A stretch of 38,691 bases of DNA, from positions 1 to 38,691 of the forward strand of contig CACNJU010000016.1 in assembly GCA_902620895.1 (NCBI GenBank). Direction: 5' to 3'. Position 1 is the first letter of the stretch. Every line of letters starts with the position of its first letter. This DNA comes from an uncultured Prochlorococcus sp. (GTDB taxonomy: Bacteria > Cyanobacteriota > Cyanobacteriia > PCC-6307 > Cyanobiaceae). Shown here in pieces: positions 1-8,472 of this stretch. Made by a program: the position numbers and the translations under genes. The notes beneath the pieces are model-generated. The model searched no databases. It was not told the origin of the DNA and saw nothing but the letters and a program-made list of their open reading frames with translations.

Positions 1-1
1 A

Positions 2-1191
2 ATCATTATTATTTTAATCTTAATAAGCTGTATATCAAATATCCCAACTGACTCAACAAATATCGGCATTTCATCAACAAATTTAGGAATAGGAGATAGA
101 TTATTTTATATTAATGAAACAGCTAAAGGTTATGGATACGAGGGTTATTATAACGGTAATTTTTTGTTCCCATTTGTTTTAAAATCAATTACATTTTTAG
201 CTCAAATTTTTGGAAAAGATCAATTTTCGCAGCTTTGGAATTTTTTTACAATTTTAGTTTCTTCTACATTATCTATATTTTCATTATATTATTTAAGGAA
301 ATCTACGTTATTTTTTTTCAAAAGAAAACATCTAATATTGTTTCTATTTTATTTATTTTAAACCCATATTCTTATTTTTATTCTTTATCTGGTGGAATAA
401 CTAATTATGTATTATTTGGGGTGACTTTTCTCCTTTACTTATTTTGCCGTGCATATAAGGATGGATATAAATTAGCCAAAAGTAATCTTTTTAAGGATCA
501 TTTACTTGTAAATATTGTTTGCATTTATTTAGCTTCTTTAAGGCCTACCGGAGCTTTTTTAGGGATAATAGTTTTATTATTTTTTCTTTACAGAAATTTA
601 AAAAAATTAGTTTTTGATAGAGATTTTGATAGGAAAAAACTAATAATTGTTTTTATTAATTTATTAGGAATACTTTTTGTTACTTTAAACTTTGCTTATG
701 TAGTTGATTATACAAAGCATAATTTATATCATTTTACTCAGGAACCAGGATTATTTTTTGGTTATCCCAGAGAAATCCTGCGTTCAAAACTAAATCTATC
801 TACTGAATTTGTATTTATTAATTTAAAAAATATTTTTTATACAATACTATGGAAATTAACTGAATTTGTTAGTGGCTTATCTGATATAAGAGATACACAT
901 TCCTCTACAAATATAGAACCTTTATTACCCTTTATAGCAAGAACATTCACAGGAGTTTTTATACTATATCCAATAAATATTCTTAGTACTTTTGGCTTGA
1001 TATCTAATTGGAATAAGATTTTTTATTCTGAAATTTGGATTCTATTAATAGCTTGTTTTATTTCTATTTCTCCAAGTTTATTAGGGATAGCTAATAGTCG
1101 ATATTTAATGATGGTTTATACCCCTTTTATGATTTTTGGAGCGCAGATGTTGTTTACTTTATTTAGGTCAGAGATGAAATATTTGAAATAA
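2..1191 (+). pseudogene. Membrane protein, 5'-partial and frameshifted (possible GT-C/polymerase-type surface-glycan protein)
   Basis: Two overlapping open frames read as one protein. The first enters from the window edge and runs to a stop at 359-361; the second is open from about 235 to 1191. They join smoothly if one T is restored to the T8 run at 311-318, giving ...YYLRKSTLFFFQKKTSN followed by a hydrophobic protein with roughly eight further membrane segments. The N-terminal part has an acidic loop (GDRLFYINETAKGYGYEG) like the first extracytoplasmic loop of GT-C glycosyltransferases, but the match is weak. The start is outside the window. This is either a real -1 lesion, a phase-variable homopolymer, or a sequencing error. 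If intact, a role in glycan assembly is inferred from the neighbourhood only. Confidence 0.6.
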
Positions 1192-1221
1192 AATTTTTCT
1201 AGATAAAGGTTCTAATAAGTT

Positions 1222-1938
1222 TCAAACTTGGTCAGGATAAAGATTAAATAAACCTCCATCAATAAAAATATTATTTCCGCTTATATATTTATTACCCTCT
1301 ATTAAAAATGTCTTTATTGCATCTGCAATTTCATTAACTTCTAGAAGATGTTTGGTAGGAAAGTTATTCCATTTTTTAAAGAGTTGTTTTGACTCCCAAT
1401 ATTCTCGTGCTCCTTTTTTTATAAATGTTGCTGGACTTATAAGATTTATAGAAAATTTACCATCACTTTTAATTGAAAAGTATCTTACTAAAGATAGTTG
1501 TGCTGCTTTTACAGTATGATATTCCCATCCCTGATCTTTGCCCACTCTTGAACTATAACTTGAGCCAACAACAATTATTTTTGTGAAATTTGTATTATCT
1601 TTTCTAGAAATATTGTAATTAATTAAGGCATCCATAAAAAAGGCAATTGATGTAATCATAATTTTAACTTCTTTTACATAATCTTCTATAGTATCTTTCG
1701 ACCTATACCTTTGAGCAAAGCAAACGCCCTGAAAGCCATCATAATCTTCAATTAATTTCAAAAATTCTTCCCTAGAGGAATTTTCTAAATCTAAACTTAA
1801 AAAATTTTGATTTTTAGTCAAATTCTTTTTATTAGTCCTACCAATTAATGTCGCGGTATTATTTTCTAAACATAATTTATCTGCAATGGCTGAACCCAAT
1901 CCACTGGTTCCCCCAACAACTAAAAAATTTTTTTTCAT
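1222..1938 (-). CDS. SDR-family NAD(P)-dependent oxidoreductase
   Basis: This is a 238-residue classical short-chain dehydrogenase/reductase. It shows the nucleotide-binding GGTSGLG at residues 9-15, a serine-rich catalytic strand (VVGSSYSS, 123-130), the catalytic Y140-x3-K144 pair and a C-terminal IDGG typical of FabG-like SDRs. The usual NNAG stabilising motif is replaced by CFAQR (73-77). I chose the ATG at 1938; an in-frame TTG at 1956 would only add six residues ahead of the first beta strand. It lies on the minus strand downstream of the methyltransferase at 2100-3068, 143 bases away. In this setting it probably reduces or oxidises a sugar or lipid precursor; the substrate cannot be read from the sequence. 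Confidence 0.85.
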   Translation of the reverse strand: MKKNFLVVGGTSGLGSAIADKLCLENNTATLIGRTNKKNLTKNQNFLSLDLENSSREEFLKLIEDYDGFQGVCFAQRYRSKDTIEDYVKEVKIMITSIAFFMDALINYNISRKDNTNFTKIIVVGSSYSSRVGKDQGWEYHTVKAAQLSLVRYFSIKSDGKFSINLISPATFIKKGAREYWESKQLFKKWNNFPTKHLLEVNEIADAIKTFLIEGNKYISGNNIFIDGGLFNLYPDQV

Positions 1939-2099
1939 TAATAATACTAACACCAATTATATTAAGTATTTTAAACCTATTCTTGAATATCAATAAATTC
2001 TATTTGTTAATCAACAAATCGATAAATATAGTTTTAAAAAAGAAAAAAATTTTTATCTTGTTTATAAATTACTTTTATAATCTTTGATATTGATTTTTA

Positions 2100-3068
2100 T
2101 TATGATATTTTTACAGCTCTTATAACTACAGCTGAACCTCCTTTGAATTTAACTAATCCACCGAAGGTTACTTTGCAACAATTTTCTTCAAACATTTTTA
2201 TGACTTTATTTAATCTTTGTGGATTGTCAAACTCTGGTGAAAATGCATCAAAAGTATCCATAATCGCCCACTCAACCCTTTGTTTATTATTTAATTCTTT
2301 TGGGAAGCCTCTTACATCTGTAATAGGTAAAAAACGTATTAAAAAACCTAATTTTATTTTTTCAAAAATATCAAATATGAATAGTGATAATGGAACGGAT
2401 TTCTTAATTAAAAAAAGTAAAAACTTTTTTGAAATTCTTTTAGTAATCGGTCTAAGGATATATTTTGCATTTAATTTTGTATAAAAACCCTTGTAAGGAT
2501 AGAAATCAATAACTATTTCTCCATTTACTTTTACTTTACTTACTATGGCGGATATTGATTCGCTAAAAGATGGGGTATGTTGCAAAACACCAAAACAAAA
2601 AATTTTATCAAAAGAATTATTTTTAAAAGGGATTTGATATATTGATGCTTGAGATAAAATCAATCTTGATTTAAACCTTTTATTATTTCTTAAATTTGCT
2701 TCAACTGCTGCTGAATAATCAATGCTATAAAGATTAGCACTTGTTGAATTTAAAAAAACTTCGGAAAATCTACCTGCACCTGAACCAATCTCTAATATAT
2801 TTAAGTCATCTAATCTTTTTGGATCCCATTTTGTTTCAGCCCAAAATCTGTTATATGACAAATCAGTATTAGAGAAACTATCAATTTGAGTATTATCAAA
2901 TTTATTCCACTGAAAACCAAAACTTTCAGTGTAATTATCTTCGGAACAAAATCTTGGAATATTTTTTTTTATCTTATATTTTTTATTTGAGGGAGATCTA
3001 TAATATCCTTTATTCAAAATCAACTCATCCCCGTTGACTGGGCAAACATAAGGGAGAATCTTCTTCAT
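2100..3068 (-). CDS. Class I SAM-dependent methyltransferase with Trm112-like N-terminus
   Basis: This 322-residue protein begins with a Trm112-like head (CPVNGDELI from residue 9) often fused to sugar or small-molecule methyltransferases. The Rossmann SAM site follows: motif I ILEIGSGAGRF at 91-101, the acidic end of strand 2 at D117, and motif IV/post-motif FCFGVLQHTP at 157-166. The C-terminal third (IMDTFDAFSPEFDNP) resembles the substrate lid of methyltransferases found in O-antigen clusters. Start is ATG with no evident ribosome binding site. It probably methylates a glycan residue or lipid-linked sugar; that target is inferred from context. Confidence 0.85.
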   Translation of the reverse strand: MKKILPYVCPVNGDELILNKGYYRSPSNKKYKIKKNIPRFCSEDNYTESFGFQWNKFDNTQIDSFSNTDLSYNRFWAETKWDPKRLDDLNILEIGSGAGRFSEVFLNSTSANLYSIDYSAAVEANLRNNKRFKSRLILSQASIYQIPFKNNSFDKIFCFGVLQHTPSFSESISAIVSKVKVNGEIVIDFYPYKGFYTKLNAKYILRPITKRISKKFLLFLIKKSVPLSLFIFDIFEKIKLGFLIRFLPITDVRGFPKELNNKQRVEWAIMDTFDAFSPEFDNPQRLNKVIKMFEENCCKVTFGGLVKFKGGSAVVIRAVKIS

Positions 3069-3407
3069 TAAAATTTAGATAAAATTATTTTAAATTATAA
3101 GACATTAGATTGAGATCTTCTAATTTTTTTAATTAATCAATTTTGAAAAGAATTATTTTTTATTATTATTTTCTAAGAGCTGCCATGAATTAACATTAGT
3201 ATTTTATTAATCAACTTTGTAAGCCAATAAAATAAATCAACAACATTAGTAAAAGTTTTTAAAAAGAAAATTTTGTTTAAAATTAAGACTTTTGTTTTAT
3301 TGAACAAAAAAAGGTATGTTATCGATGAAACTTTTCACTTTATTTAACTTTTTTATGATTTTTATTAGAATATTCTAGAAACTTTTTGCGAATTACTTAA
3401 GGTTGAT
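3069..3407. other. Intergenic stretch, no gene seen
   Basis: This is about 340 bases of AT-rich spacer between two minus-strand genes. A 7-bp inverted repeat (TTTTGTT at 3290-3296, AACAAAA at 3303-3309) is present but is not followed by a clear T run in the direction of transcription. A 17-codon ATG frame on the plus strand (3325-3378) is hydrophobic but too short to credit. Confidence 0.5.
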
Positions 3408-4124
3408 TCACCTCATAGCCTTATATATGATTCTGCCAATAATTTCTCGAATTGCCACCGAACTTTCTTTTAAATGGCTAGCACTAGGCATCCACTTAAT
3501 TGGATTTTTTAATAAAGATGAAAAATTTTCTTCAGCTTTAAAATCAACAGGATAAGGAATTACATTAATTCCTTCTTTCTCAAAAACTTTTTTTGCCCTT
3601 TTCATATGGAATGCACTCGTAACTAGTATTATTTTCTTTTGGTTTATGGAATTTTCATCAAGTAATTTCCTAATAGCTTTAGCTTCTTGGAGAGTATTTA
3701 AAACGGGATATGTAGTAAATAAGTTTTCTTTCGGAATACCAAATGAAATTGCTTCACTAATGTAGATATCTCCTTCTGGAGGTAAATTTGGAGTGAAAGG
3801 GTTTACTCCACCAGTAAATATTAATCTACTTGCTTTTTTTGCTCTATAAAGATTTATCCCAGCAAAAAACCTATCTGGATCATTCCATTCAATTATTTTT
3901 GTATTACCTGGTGGTAGATGTCTCCCAGAACTTAATACAACTATTCCATCAGCATATGTTATGTTTGAATAATCTTTTCTTTCCCAAGGAAACTCTATTA
4001 ATTGCAATAGACTATTGGAAATTATGCCATTACTAAAAACAAATAAAAAAACAAGTCCCGAATAAATCAATTTTGTTTTCTTTCTTAGAAGAAATAAAAA
4101 GAAAAGAACTATAACAACCCCCAA
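3408..4124 (-). CDS. ElyC/SanA/YdcF-family DUF218 membrane-anchored protein
   Basis: The DUF218 domain is clear: ADGIVVLSSG (58-67), DRFFAGINLYR (84-94), a glycine-rich FTGG (103-106), NTLQEAKAI (143-151) and VTSAFHMKRA (168-177). In characterised relatives such as ElyC and SanA this family acts at the envelope and affects cell-wall or undecaprenyl-carrier metabolism. The first canonical start is the TTG at 4124, giving 238 residues. However, the open frame continues upstream to a stop at 4194-4196 and encodes YLLSKLLPLIFSPLG, which completes the first membrane helix seen in ElyC-type proteins. No ATG, GTG or TTG exists there, so translation may begin at CTG 4172, ATT 4187 or ACG 4166, or the start is damaged. 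Two membrane segments precede the periplasmic domain. Confidence 0.85.
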   Translation of the reverse strand: MGVVIVLFFLFLLRKKTKLIYSGLVFLFVFSNGIISNSLLQLIEFPWERKDYSNITYADGIVVLSSGRHLPPGNTKIIEWNDPDRFFAGINLYRAKKASRLIFTGGVNPFTPNLPPEGDIYISEAISFGIPKENLFTTYPVLNTLQEAKAIRKLLDENSINQKKIILVTSAFHMKRAKKVFEKEGINVIPYPVDFKAEENFSSLLKNPIKWMPSASHLKESSVAIREIIGRIIYKAMR

Positions 4125-4352
4125 AGGAGAAAAAATTAAAGGGAGTAGTTTACTTAGTAAATACGTATTCAGAAATAGTGTTCTAATATTACTTTAGTTT
4201 AAATATAAACAAAGAATTAAAGTATATACTTTTTTTAAAAGAAGGCACAAATCTAATTTAAATACAGGAGATGCTTTAGCTTGTAAATTTTTAGATTATT
4301 TTTGTATCGTAATTCAATAATTATTCGCTATAAAGTATTATAAGATTGATGG

Positions 4353-4395
4353 ACGTCATTAAAGAATTCTTAAAATTAATATATATCAATGACGT
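4353..4395. repeat. 8-bp perfect inverted repeat just upstream of tRNA-Ala
   Basis: ACGTCATT at 4353-4360 is repeated inverted as AATGACGT at 4388-4395, with 27 AT-rich bases between. The right arm ends 10 bases before the tRNA. It could be a protein-binding site, a leader hairpin or chance; GC-containing 8-mers are rare enough here to note it. Confidence 0.4.
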
Positions 4396-4405
4396 TTCTA
4401 AACTT

Positions 4406-4478
4406 GGGGCCATAGCTCAGATGGTAGAGCACCTGCATGGCATGCAGGGGGTCAGGAGTTCGAATCTCCTTGGCTCCA
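4406..4478 (+). tRNA. trnA: tRNA-Ala (anticodon GGC)
   Basis: A complete 73-base cloverleaf can be folded. The acceptor stem is GGGGCCA/TGGCTCC with one G-T pair; the D arm contains AGCTCAGATGGTAGAGC; the anticodon stem CCTGC/GCAGG encloses loop ATGGCAT with GGC at positions 34-36; the T arm carries GTTCGAATC. The discriminator is A. The CCA end is not encoded, since CTT follows. tRNA genes are frequent integration points for islands in marine picocyanobacteria, but I found no convincing downstream copy of its 3' end within this window. Confidence 0.97.
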
Positions 4479-4526
4479 CTTAAATTTCTAATAATATCAG
4501 AGTTTTTAAAATGTGGTTTAATAATT

Positions 4527-4619
4527 TCACAACTTTTTTACTACTTGTTCAGGTTTTTTAAGCCATTCTGCTCTAAGTTCTGCTCTTAAACATTTTAAAA
4601 TAATCCTAAAAAAACTAAT
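4527..4619 (-). pseudogene. Possible small gene or relic with ATT start
   Basis: A minus-strand frame opening at an ATT codon (4619) encodes 30 residues with a strongly protein-like, charged end (LRAELRAEWLKKP) and stops at 4527-4529. The frame is open further upstream, to about 4670, but has no ATG, GTG or TTG. The amphipathic composition is unlike random translation of this AT-rich spacer. The same 378-base gap (4479-4856) contains nothing else convincing. It could be a degraded small cyanobacterial protein, a gene with a non-canonical start, or chance. Confidence 0.25.
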
Positions 4620-4856
4620 CCCTTGTTTCTTGCAAGTTATTTTTGCTAAAGGATGGTATGAAGGTTTAAGAGATTAGGATCTACTTTTTCCATACTTGAT
4701 TCTTGAAGTATGAGTTATTTGCATTAATAATTTCTTGGTATTTGCTCTAATTAAAAATATATTAGTAAGTAAATTTTGTATTTAAAATCTATTAAAATAT
4801 TCTATTTAATGACTAACATAAACCTATAATGATTTTGTTATCTTCTAAATATTTTT

Positions 4857-5654
4857 TTGAGCGCTCAAGTAAAACAAAAAAAAGAAAATTTTTTGATAAG
4901 AACTTTTAACCTTTTTGAAAGAACATTATTTTTTAAAACTAATTTTTTTGGTGTAATTGTTATTAGATTTCTTTTTATTTCTACTTTTTTTCAGCATTTT
5001 ATAAGTTGGTTATTTGTTGAAATATTTGGAGATTATTTATGGTTTGATGGAGGCAAAACTGTTGTAAAAAGTAGTCTATTAAGCGCAACTGCTGATGGCG
5101 GTTATGTTGAGCATTTTGCAAATATGTTTTTATTTTGGTCTTTTATTTTGTCCTCTTATTTAGTATTAAAATATTTTCGTAATTCTTTCGTAATTCCTAT
5201 AGCTTATCTTTTTGTTTTCCTAGATGATTCTTTGAGTTTGCATGAGAGATTTGGAGCTGAAATAGTTCCAAATTTTTTGAAAAATAGAAATCAGTTTTAT
5301 TTTATTGGAAACTTTGCTGAAATTTTCTTTTGGGCAATAGCTTTAATAATATTTTTAATGCTGATTTCAGTGTGCTTAAAAAAAATGAATTTCTTTGAGA
5401 GAAGGTTTGTTGCCTATAACTTTTTCTTTTTTATACTTTTATCTTTTTTTGCGGTATTTATTGACCAAATAATAGCAATACCTCAAATTAGTAATATATT
5501 TTGGCATGGAAGTGCCTGGTCTTCATTTTCTTCTTTTTTATTGTTTAGTATTCACCAGGTAGAAGAATGGGGAGAAATTTTTTCTATAGGTTTTGCCTTT
5601 TTATGGCTATTTAATACGACTTGTATTTTGAAATCTGAAGAAAATGTCAAATGA
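4857..5654 (+). CDS. Polytopic membrane protein of unknown family with buried acidic/His motifs
   Basis: I do not recognise this 265-residue protein. It has about six hydrophobic segments (near 31-57, 85-106, 110-122, 150-174, 186-210, 225-258). Two polar motifs sit beside or within them: DDSLSLHE at 123-130 and HQVEEWGE at 233-240, with D203 in another segment. Such paired Asp/Glu/His clusters inside membranes can bind metal, as in some integral membrane hydrolases, but that is inference. TTG at 4857 is the only usable start in the open frame; no ATG precedes the first helix. It stands alone between the tRNA and a spacer of 463 bases. Confidence 0.75.
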   Translation: MSAQVKQKKENFLIRTFNLFERTLFFKTNFFGVIVIRFLFISTFFQHFISWLFVEIFGDYLWFDGGKTVVKSSLLSATADGGYVEHFANMFLFWSFILSSYLVLKYFRNSFVIPIAYLFVFLDDSLSLHERFGAEIVPNFLKNRNQFYFIGNFAEIFFWAIALIIFLMLISVCLKKMNFFERRFVAYNFFFFILLSFFAVFIDQIIAIPQISNIFWHGSAWSSFSSFLLFSIHQVEEWGEIFSIGFAFLWLFNTTCILKSEENVK

Positions 5655-6117
5655 TAGGAGTTTTTCAATAAGCTCTTACTTTATTAAATTGTGAAATTGA
5701 TTTATATACCAGATTATATATACCAATGCGTTTACTAACCTCTAAATCCTTAGAAATTCTTCTCTTAATTATATTATTAGCAAGTTAGAAATATTGTCAT
5801 GAAACCCTTAATCACAAGTATTTGCCTCTTTTTTGCTATTGCATAGCATCCAGACCTGCAGCGATTTTAGTTAAATGGGCTCCATAAATATTTTCTCTAT
5901 TTATAAAAATTAGCTTGACTAATGATAGTTCAAAAGTATATATATTTTTTTTTTTTCAAAGGACAAAATATTGATAAATATTCTCCTTTGCGACCAAAAA
6001 GGCTTTCAAAAAGGATTTTTATAATATTTACTTATTTTTATATTATAGAGAATAGTTCAAACCATATCTGGAAACGAAATTATTGAATTCTAAAAGAAGA
6101 CTTTAAGAAGATATTCT
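5655..6117. other. Spacer of about 460 bases with a possible gene relic
   Basis: No intact gene is visible. A 39-codon minus-strand frame without start (5836-5955) ends in the protein-like YGAHLTKIAAGLDAMQ and is bounded by a 12-base homopolymer (5945-5956), consistent with the tail of a decayed gene. A plus-strand ATG frame MKPLITSICLFFAIA overlaps it but stops after 15 codons. Confidence 0.3.
5957..5990. repeat. Inverted repeat with 7-bp arms
   Basis: CAAAGGA (5957-5963) pairs with TCCTTTG (5984-5990), and the inner AATATT blocks can also pair. It is flanked on the left by a T12 run. On either strand the run precedes rather than follows the hairpin as U residues, so it does not look like a standard intrinsic terminator. 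Confidence 0.35.
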
Positions 6118-7221
6118 CTAATAAATTATTTTCTTTAAAAGGTATTCTGCTATCATACTTGATCCTTTAATATTTGTATGAATTCCGTCGTAAAATCCTT
6201 CTTTAGAAATAGGGTTGTCTTTGTACATTTTTATAATTGAGATGTTTAATTTACTTAATTTATTTAAATTGTTGATTACTTCTTCTTGTGCAAAGAAAAT
6301 GGATGCTAGTGAAGAACAATAATTTTTAATATCTTTTTCAGTTACATTTACAAAGACACTATTTCTTTCAATTCTGCACTTAGGGTCTTGTTGTTGGACT
6401 ATAAATATTTCAGCATTAGTAAAGGTTCTCTTGGAAACTCTTAGCAAATTACTGAAAAGTTCTTTGTATTCTCTTATTTCATCTTTATTACTTAGAGGTA
6501 TATTACTTTTTATTGAATCTTTTAGAAAAATTGGATTTCTTGTGCCGTGACCAGCAATGGTTATACCATCAGGTGAAACTAATTTAGTTCCTCGAAGTAC
6601 ATCAAATTTAAATCTCGCTTTTCTAAGTTTGGAGTATAAAAATGATCTTCTTGAAATATATGATTTTAGTCTTCCAAAAGTATTTGGTGAATCATAAATG
6701 TTACCTTTTGCAGTGTCTAATGACTTTGAAAAACGAGTATCATTTACCCCTAAATAAAAAATTATTTTATTAACCTTCTCCAATGGTAATACTTTTGCAT
6801 GCCAATTCTTTATCGCCAATAAATGTCCATAACTAGATTGGCCTTCTACTCCACCATTAATAACTGATATATTTGCGGATTTCTCCATTATCCTTTGCCA
6901 TGTTTTTTCATTATCTACATATTTTTGATCAGTAGTTGATCCACCTATAGTAAAAATGAGTTCACTTGTTTTATCTATTGATGTGAAAGGACGATAACCA
7001 TTTTTACCTCGTGAATATTTTGATTTAATACTTTTTTTTGACTGTTCAATTTCTTTTGTATCAAATGTTTCTTCAAATTCAACAAAAGTCTCAGGGATAT
7101 TTAGAGCAGGAAAATAACCAAAATATTTACTAAAGAATAAATCGATAATAATTAGTATTAAACTAGTTACAAAAAGATTTATAGTAAATATCTTAAAACT
7201 TTTAAGAACTGTGAATTTCAT
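6118..7221 (-). CDS. Membrane-anchored SGNH/GDSL-type hydrolase (paralogue A)
   Basis: This 367-residue protein has one N-terminal membrane anchor (about 11-30) and an SGNH fold facing outward. Block I is IGGSTTD with candidate nucleophile S95; the block II glycine region is NGGVEGQSSYGH (122-133); block III is GVND with N160; and block V is DGIH with D345 and H348. SGNH enzymes act as O-acyl esterases or transferases, so removal or transfer of acyl groups on surface glycan is likely (inference). I use the ATG at 7221; a TTG at 7260 would add 13 residues. The ATG aligns residue for residue with the paralogue at 27074-28195, which supports this start. Confidence 0.85.
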   Translation of the reverse strand: MKFTVLKSFKIFTINLFVTSLILIIIDLFFSKYFGYFPALNIPETFVEFEETFDTKEIEQSKKSIKSKYSRGKNGYRPFTSIDKTSELIFTIGGSTTDQKYVDNEKTWQRIMEKSANISVINGGVEGQSSYGHLLAIKNWHAKVLPLEKVNKIIFYLGVNDTRFSKSLDTAKGNIYDSPNTFGRLKSYISRRSFLYSKLRKARFKFDVLRGTKLVSPDGITIAGHGTRNPIFLKDSIKSNIPLSNKDEIREYKELFSNLLRVSKRTFTNAEIFIVQQQDPKCRIERNSVFVNVTEKDIKNYCSSLASIFFAQEEVINNLNKLSKLNISIIKMYKDNPISKEGFYDGIHTNIKGSSMIAEYLLKKIIY

Positions 7222-7503
7222 GGGAGATACAAAATTAAAGTAAAATGTGGATAATGGCAAAGAATACTTTATCTTAATTATTAGTGTTAAGATTAAAAAA
7301 ATCTATTGATCTAAATGAATAAAAATATGATGAAATTTAATTACCTGAGTAACTAGCTTCTCTGAAAACTTTTCTAAATTAAAATTTAATATTTTATATA
7401 TTTATAGAAAAATTATAAATGCATATTTAATCTAGATTCCTTAATAATTGAGAATATAAAAAAATATTTTATTTTATAATAGTAATTAATTTTTAGAAAT
7501 ATT

Positions 7504-8472
7504 TTGGAAGTTTTTATACAAATTCCATGTTATAACGAAGAGTCTCAATTAAGAGATACAGTTTTAGATATCAGGGCATCCATAAGAAATCTTCCTAAAT
7601 TTGACAGTGACGAGATTATAAATTATAAAATCTTAATTATTGATGATGGCTCAACTGATAAAACGTTTTTTTTAGCTAAGGAACTTGATGTTGACTATGT
7701 TGTAAAACATCCTTCCAATAGAGGCTTAGCATTTGCTTTCCAAACTGGAATGATAAATTGTCTTAAATTTGGTGCTGATATAATTGTTAATACTGACGCT
7801 GATAATCAGTACGAGGCAAATGATATCGATAAGATTTTAAATCCAATCATAAATCGTGAAGCAGATATTGTAATTGGAGCAAGACCTATTTCTTCTCATT
7901 TTGAATTTAGTACAAGCAAAAAGTTTTTCCAAAAATTGGGTAGTAGAGTTGTAAGAACTTTAAGCAAAACATCTGTTGTTGATGCACCTAGTGGATTTAG
8001 AGCTATTTCAAGAGAGGCAGCATCCAAAATAAATATATATGATACCTATACTTATACATTAGAGAGTATTATTCAAGCTGGTCTTGGAGGTTTAAAAGTC
8101 ATATCGGTTCCAATAAGAGTAAATAAGTCTTCAAGAAAATCTCGATTAGTTAAAAGTAATTTTAATTATATTTACAAATCTCTTCTCACTATCATAAGAA
8201 CAATTTTAATTTACAGGGCGTCAAAGATAACTCTTCTTCCTTGCCTGATTTTATATACAGGATCGTTTATTATTTATTTTCGTTGGATTCTGATATGGTT
8301 GAGTGATTCTCCAAGAAGTCATGTCCCAAGTCTTGTTATTGCATCAGTAATGTTTTTTACGGCATCACAATTATTAACAATAAGTTTTAACTCTTTTTTA
8401 CATGGGATTAACAGAAGATTGTTAGAAAGAATATTAGAGGATAAAGAAAAAAGAAAAATGGATGAAATATAA
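7504..8472 (+). CDS. Family 2 glycosyltransferase with C-terminal membrane segments
   Basis: A GT-A domain occupies about 1-215: IPCYNEE (7-13), IDDGSTDKT (46-54), NRGLAFAFQTG (72-82) and the metal/nucleotide site TDADNQYE (97-104). Two to three membrane segments follow (about 228-260 and 275-298). This layout matches polyprenyl-phosphate-sugar synthases of the DPM1/GtrB type. The start is TTG at 7504, placed exactly where the family begins; no ATG lies upstream in frame. The last 11 bases overlap the next gene, so the two are probably co-translated. It likely charges a polyprenyl phosphate with a sugar for later membrane transfer. Confidence 0.88.
   Translation: MEVFIQIPCYNEESQLRDTVLDIRASIRNLPKFDSDEIINYKILIIDDGSTDKTFFLAKELDVDYVVKHPSNRGLAFAFQTGMINCLKFGADIIVNTDADNQYEANDIDKILNPIINREADIVIGARPISSHFEFSTSKKFFQKLGSRVVRTLSKTSVVDAPSGFRAISREAASKINIYDTYTYTLESIIQAGLGGLKVISVPIRVNKSSRKSRLVKSNFNYIYKSLLTIIRTILIYRASKITLLPCLILYTGSFIIYFRWILIWLSDSPRSHVPSLVIASVMFFTASQLLTISFNSFLHGINRRLLERILEDKEKRKMDEI

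Noticed and set aside
1848..2087. 79-codon plus-strand frame
   Set aside because: It overlaps the well-supported SDR gene on the opposite strand, starts with TTG and has only AT-driven hydrophobic content.
2143..2484. 113-codon plus-strand frame
   Set aside because: It lies entirely within the minus-strand methyltransferase gene and shows no domain.
5799..5846. MKPLITSICLFFAIA, a signal-peptide-like start
   Set aside because: It stops after 15 codons with no continuation in any single frame and overlaps the more protein-like minus-strand relic.
5876..5886. Possible partial copy of the tRNA-Ala 3' end (GGGCTCCA)
   Set aside because: Only about eight bases match the tRNA end (TTGGCTCCA) and the T-arm is absent, so it is not a convincing attachment site.
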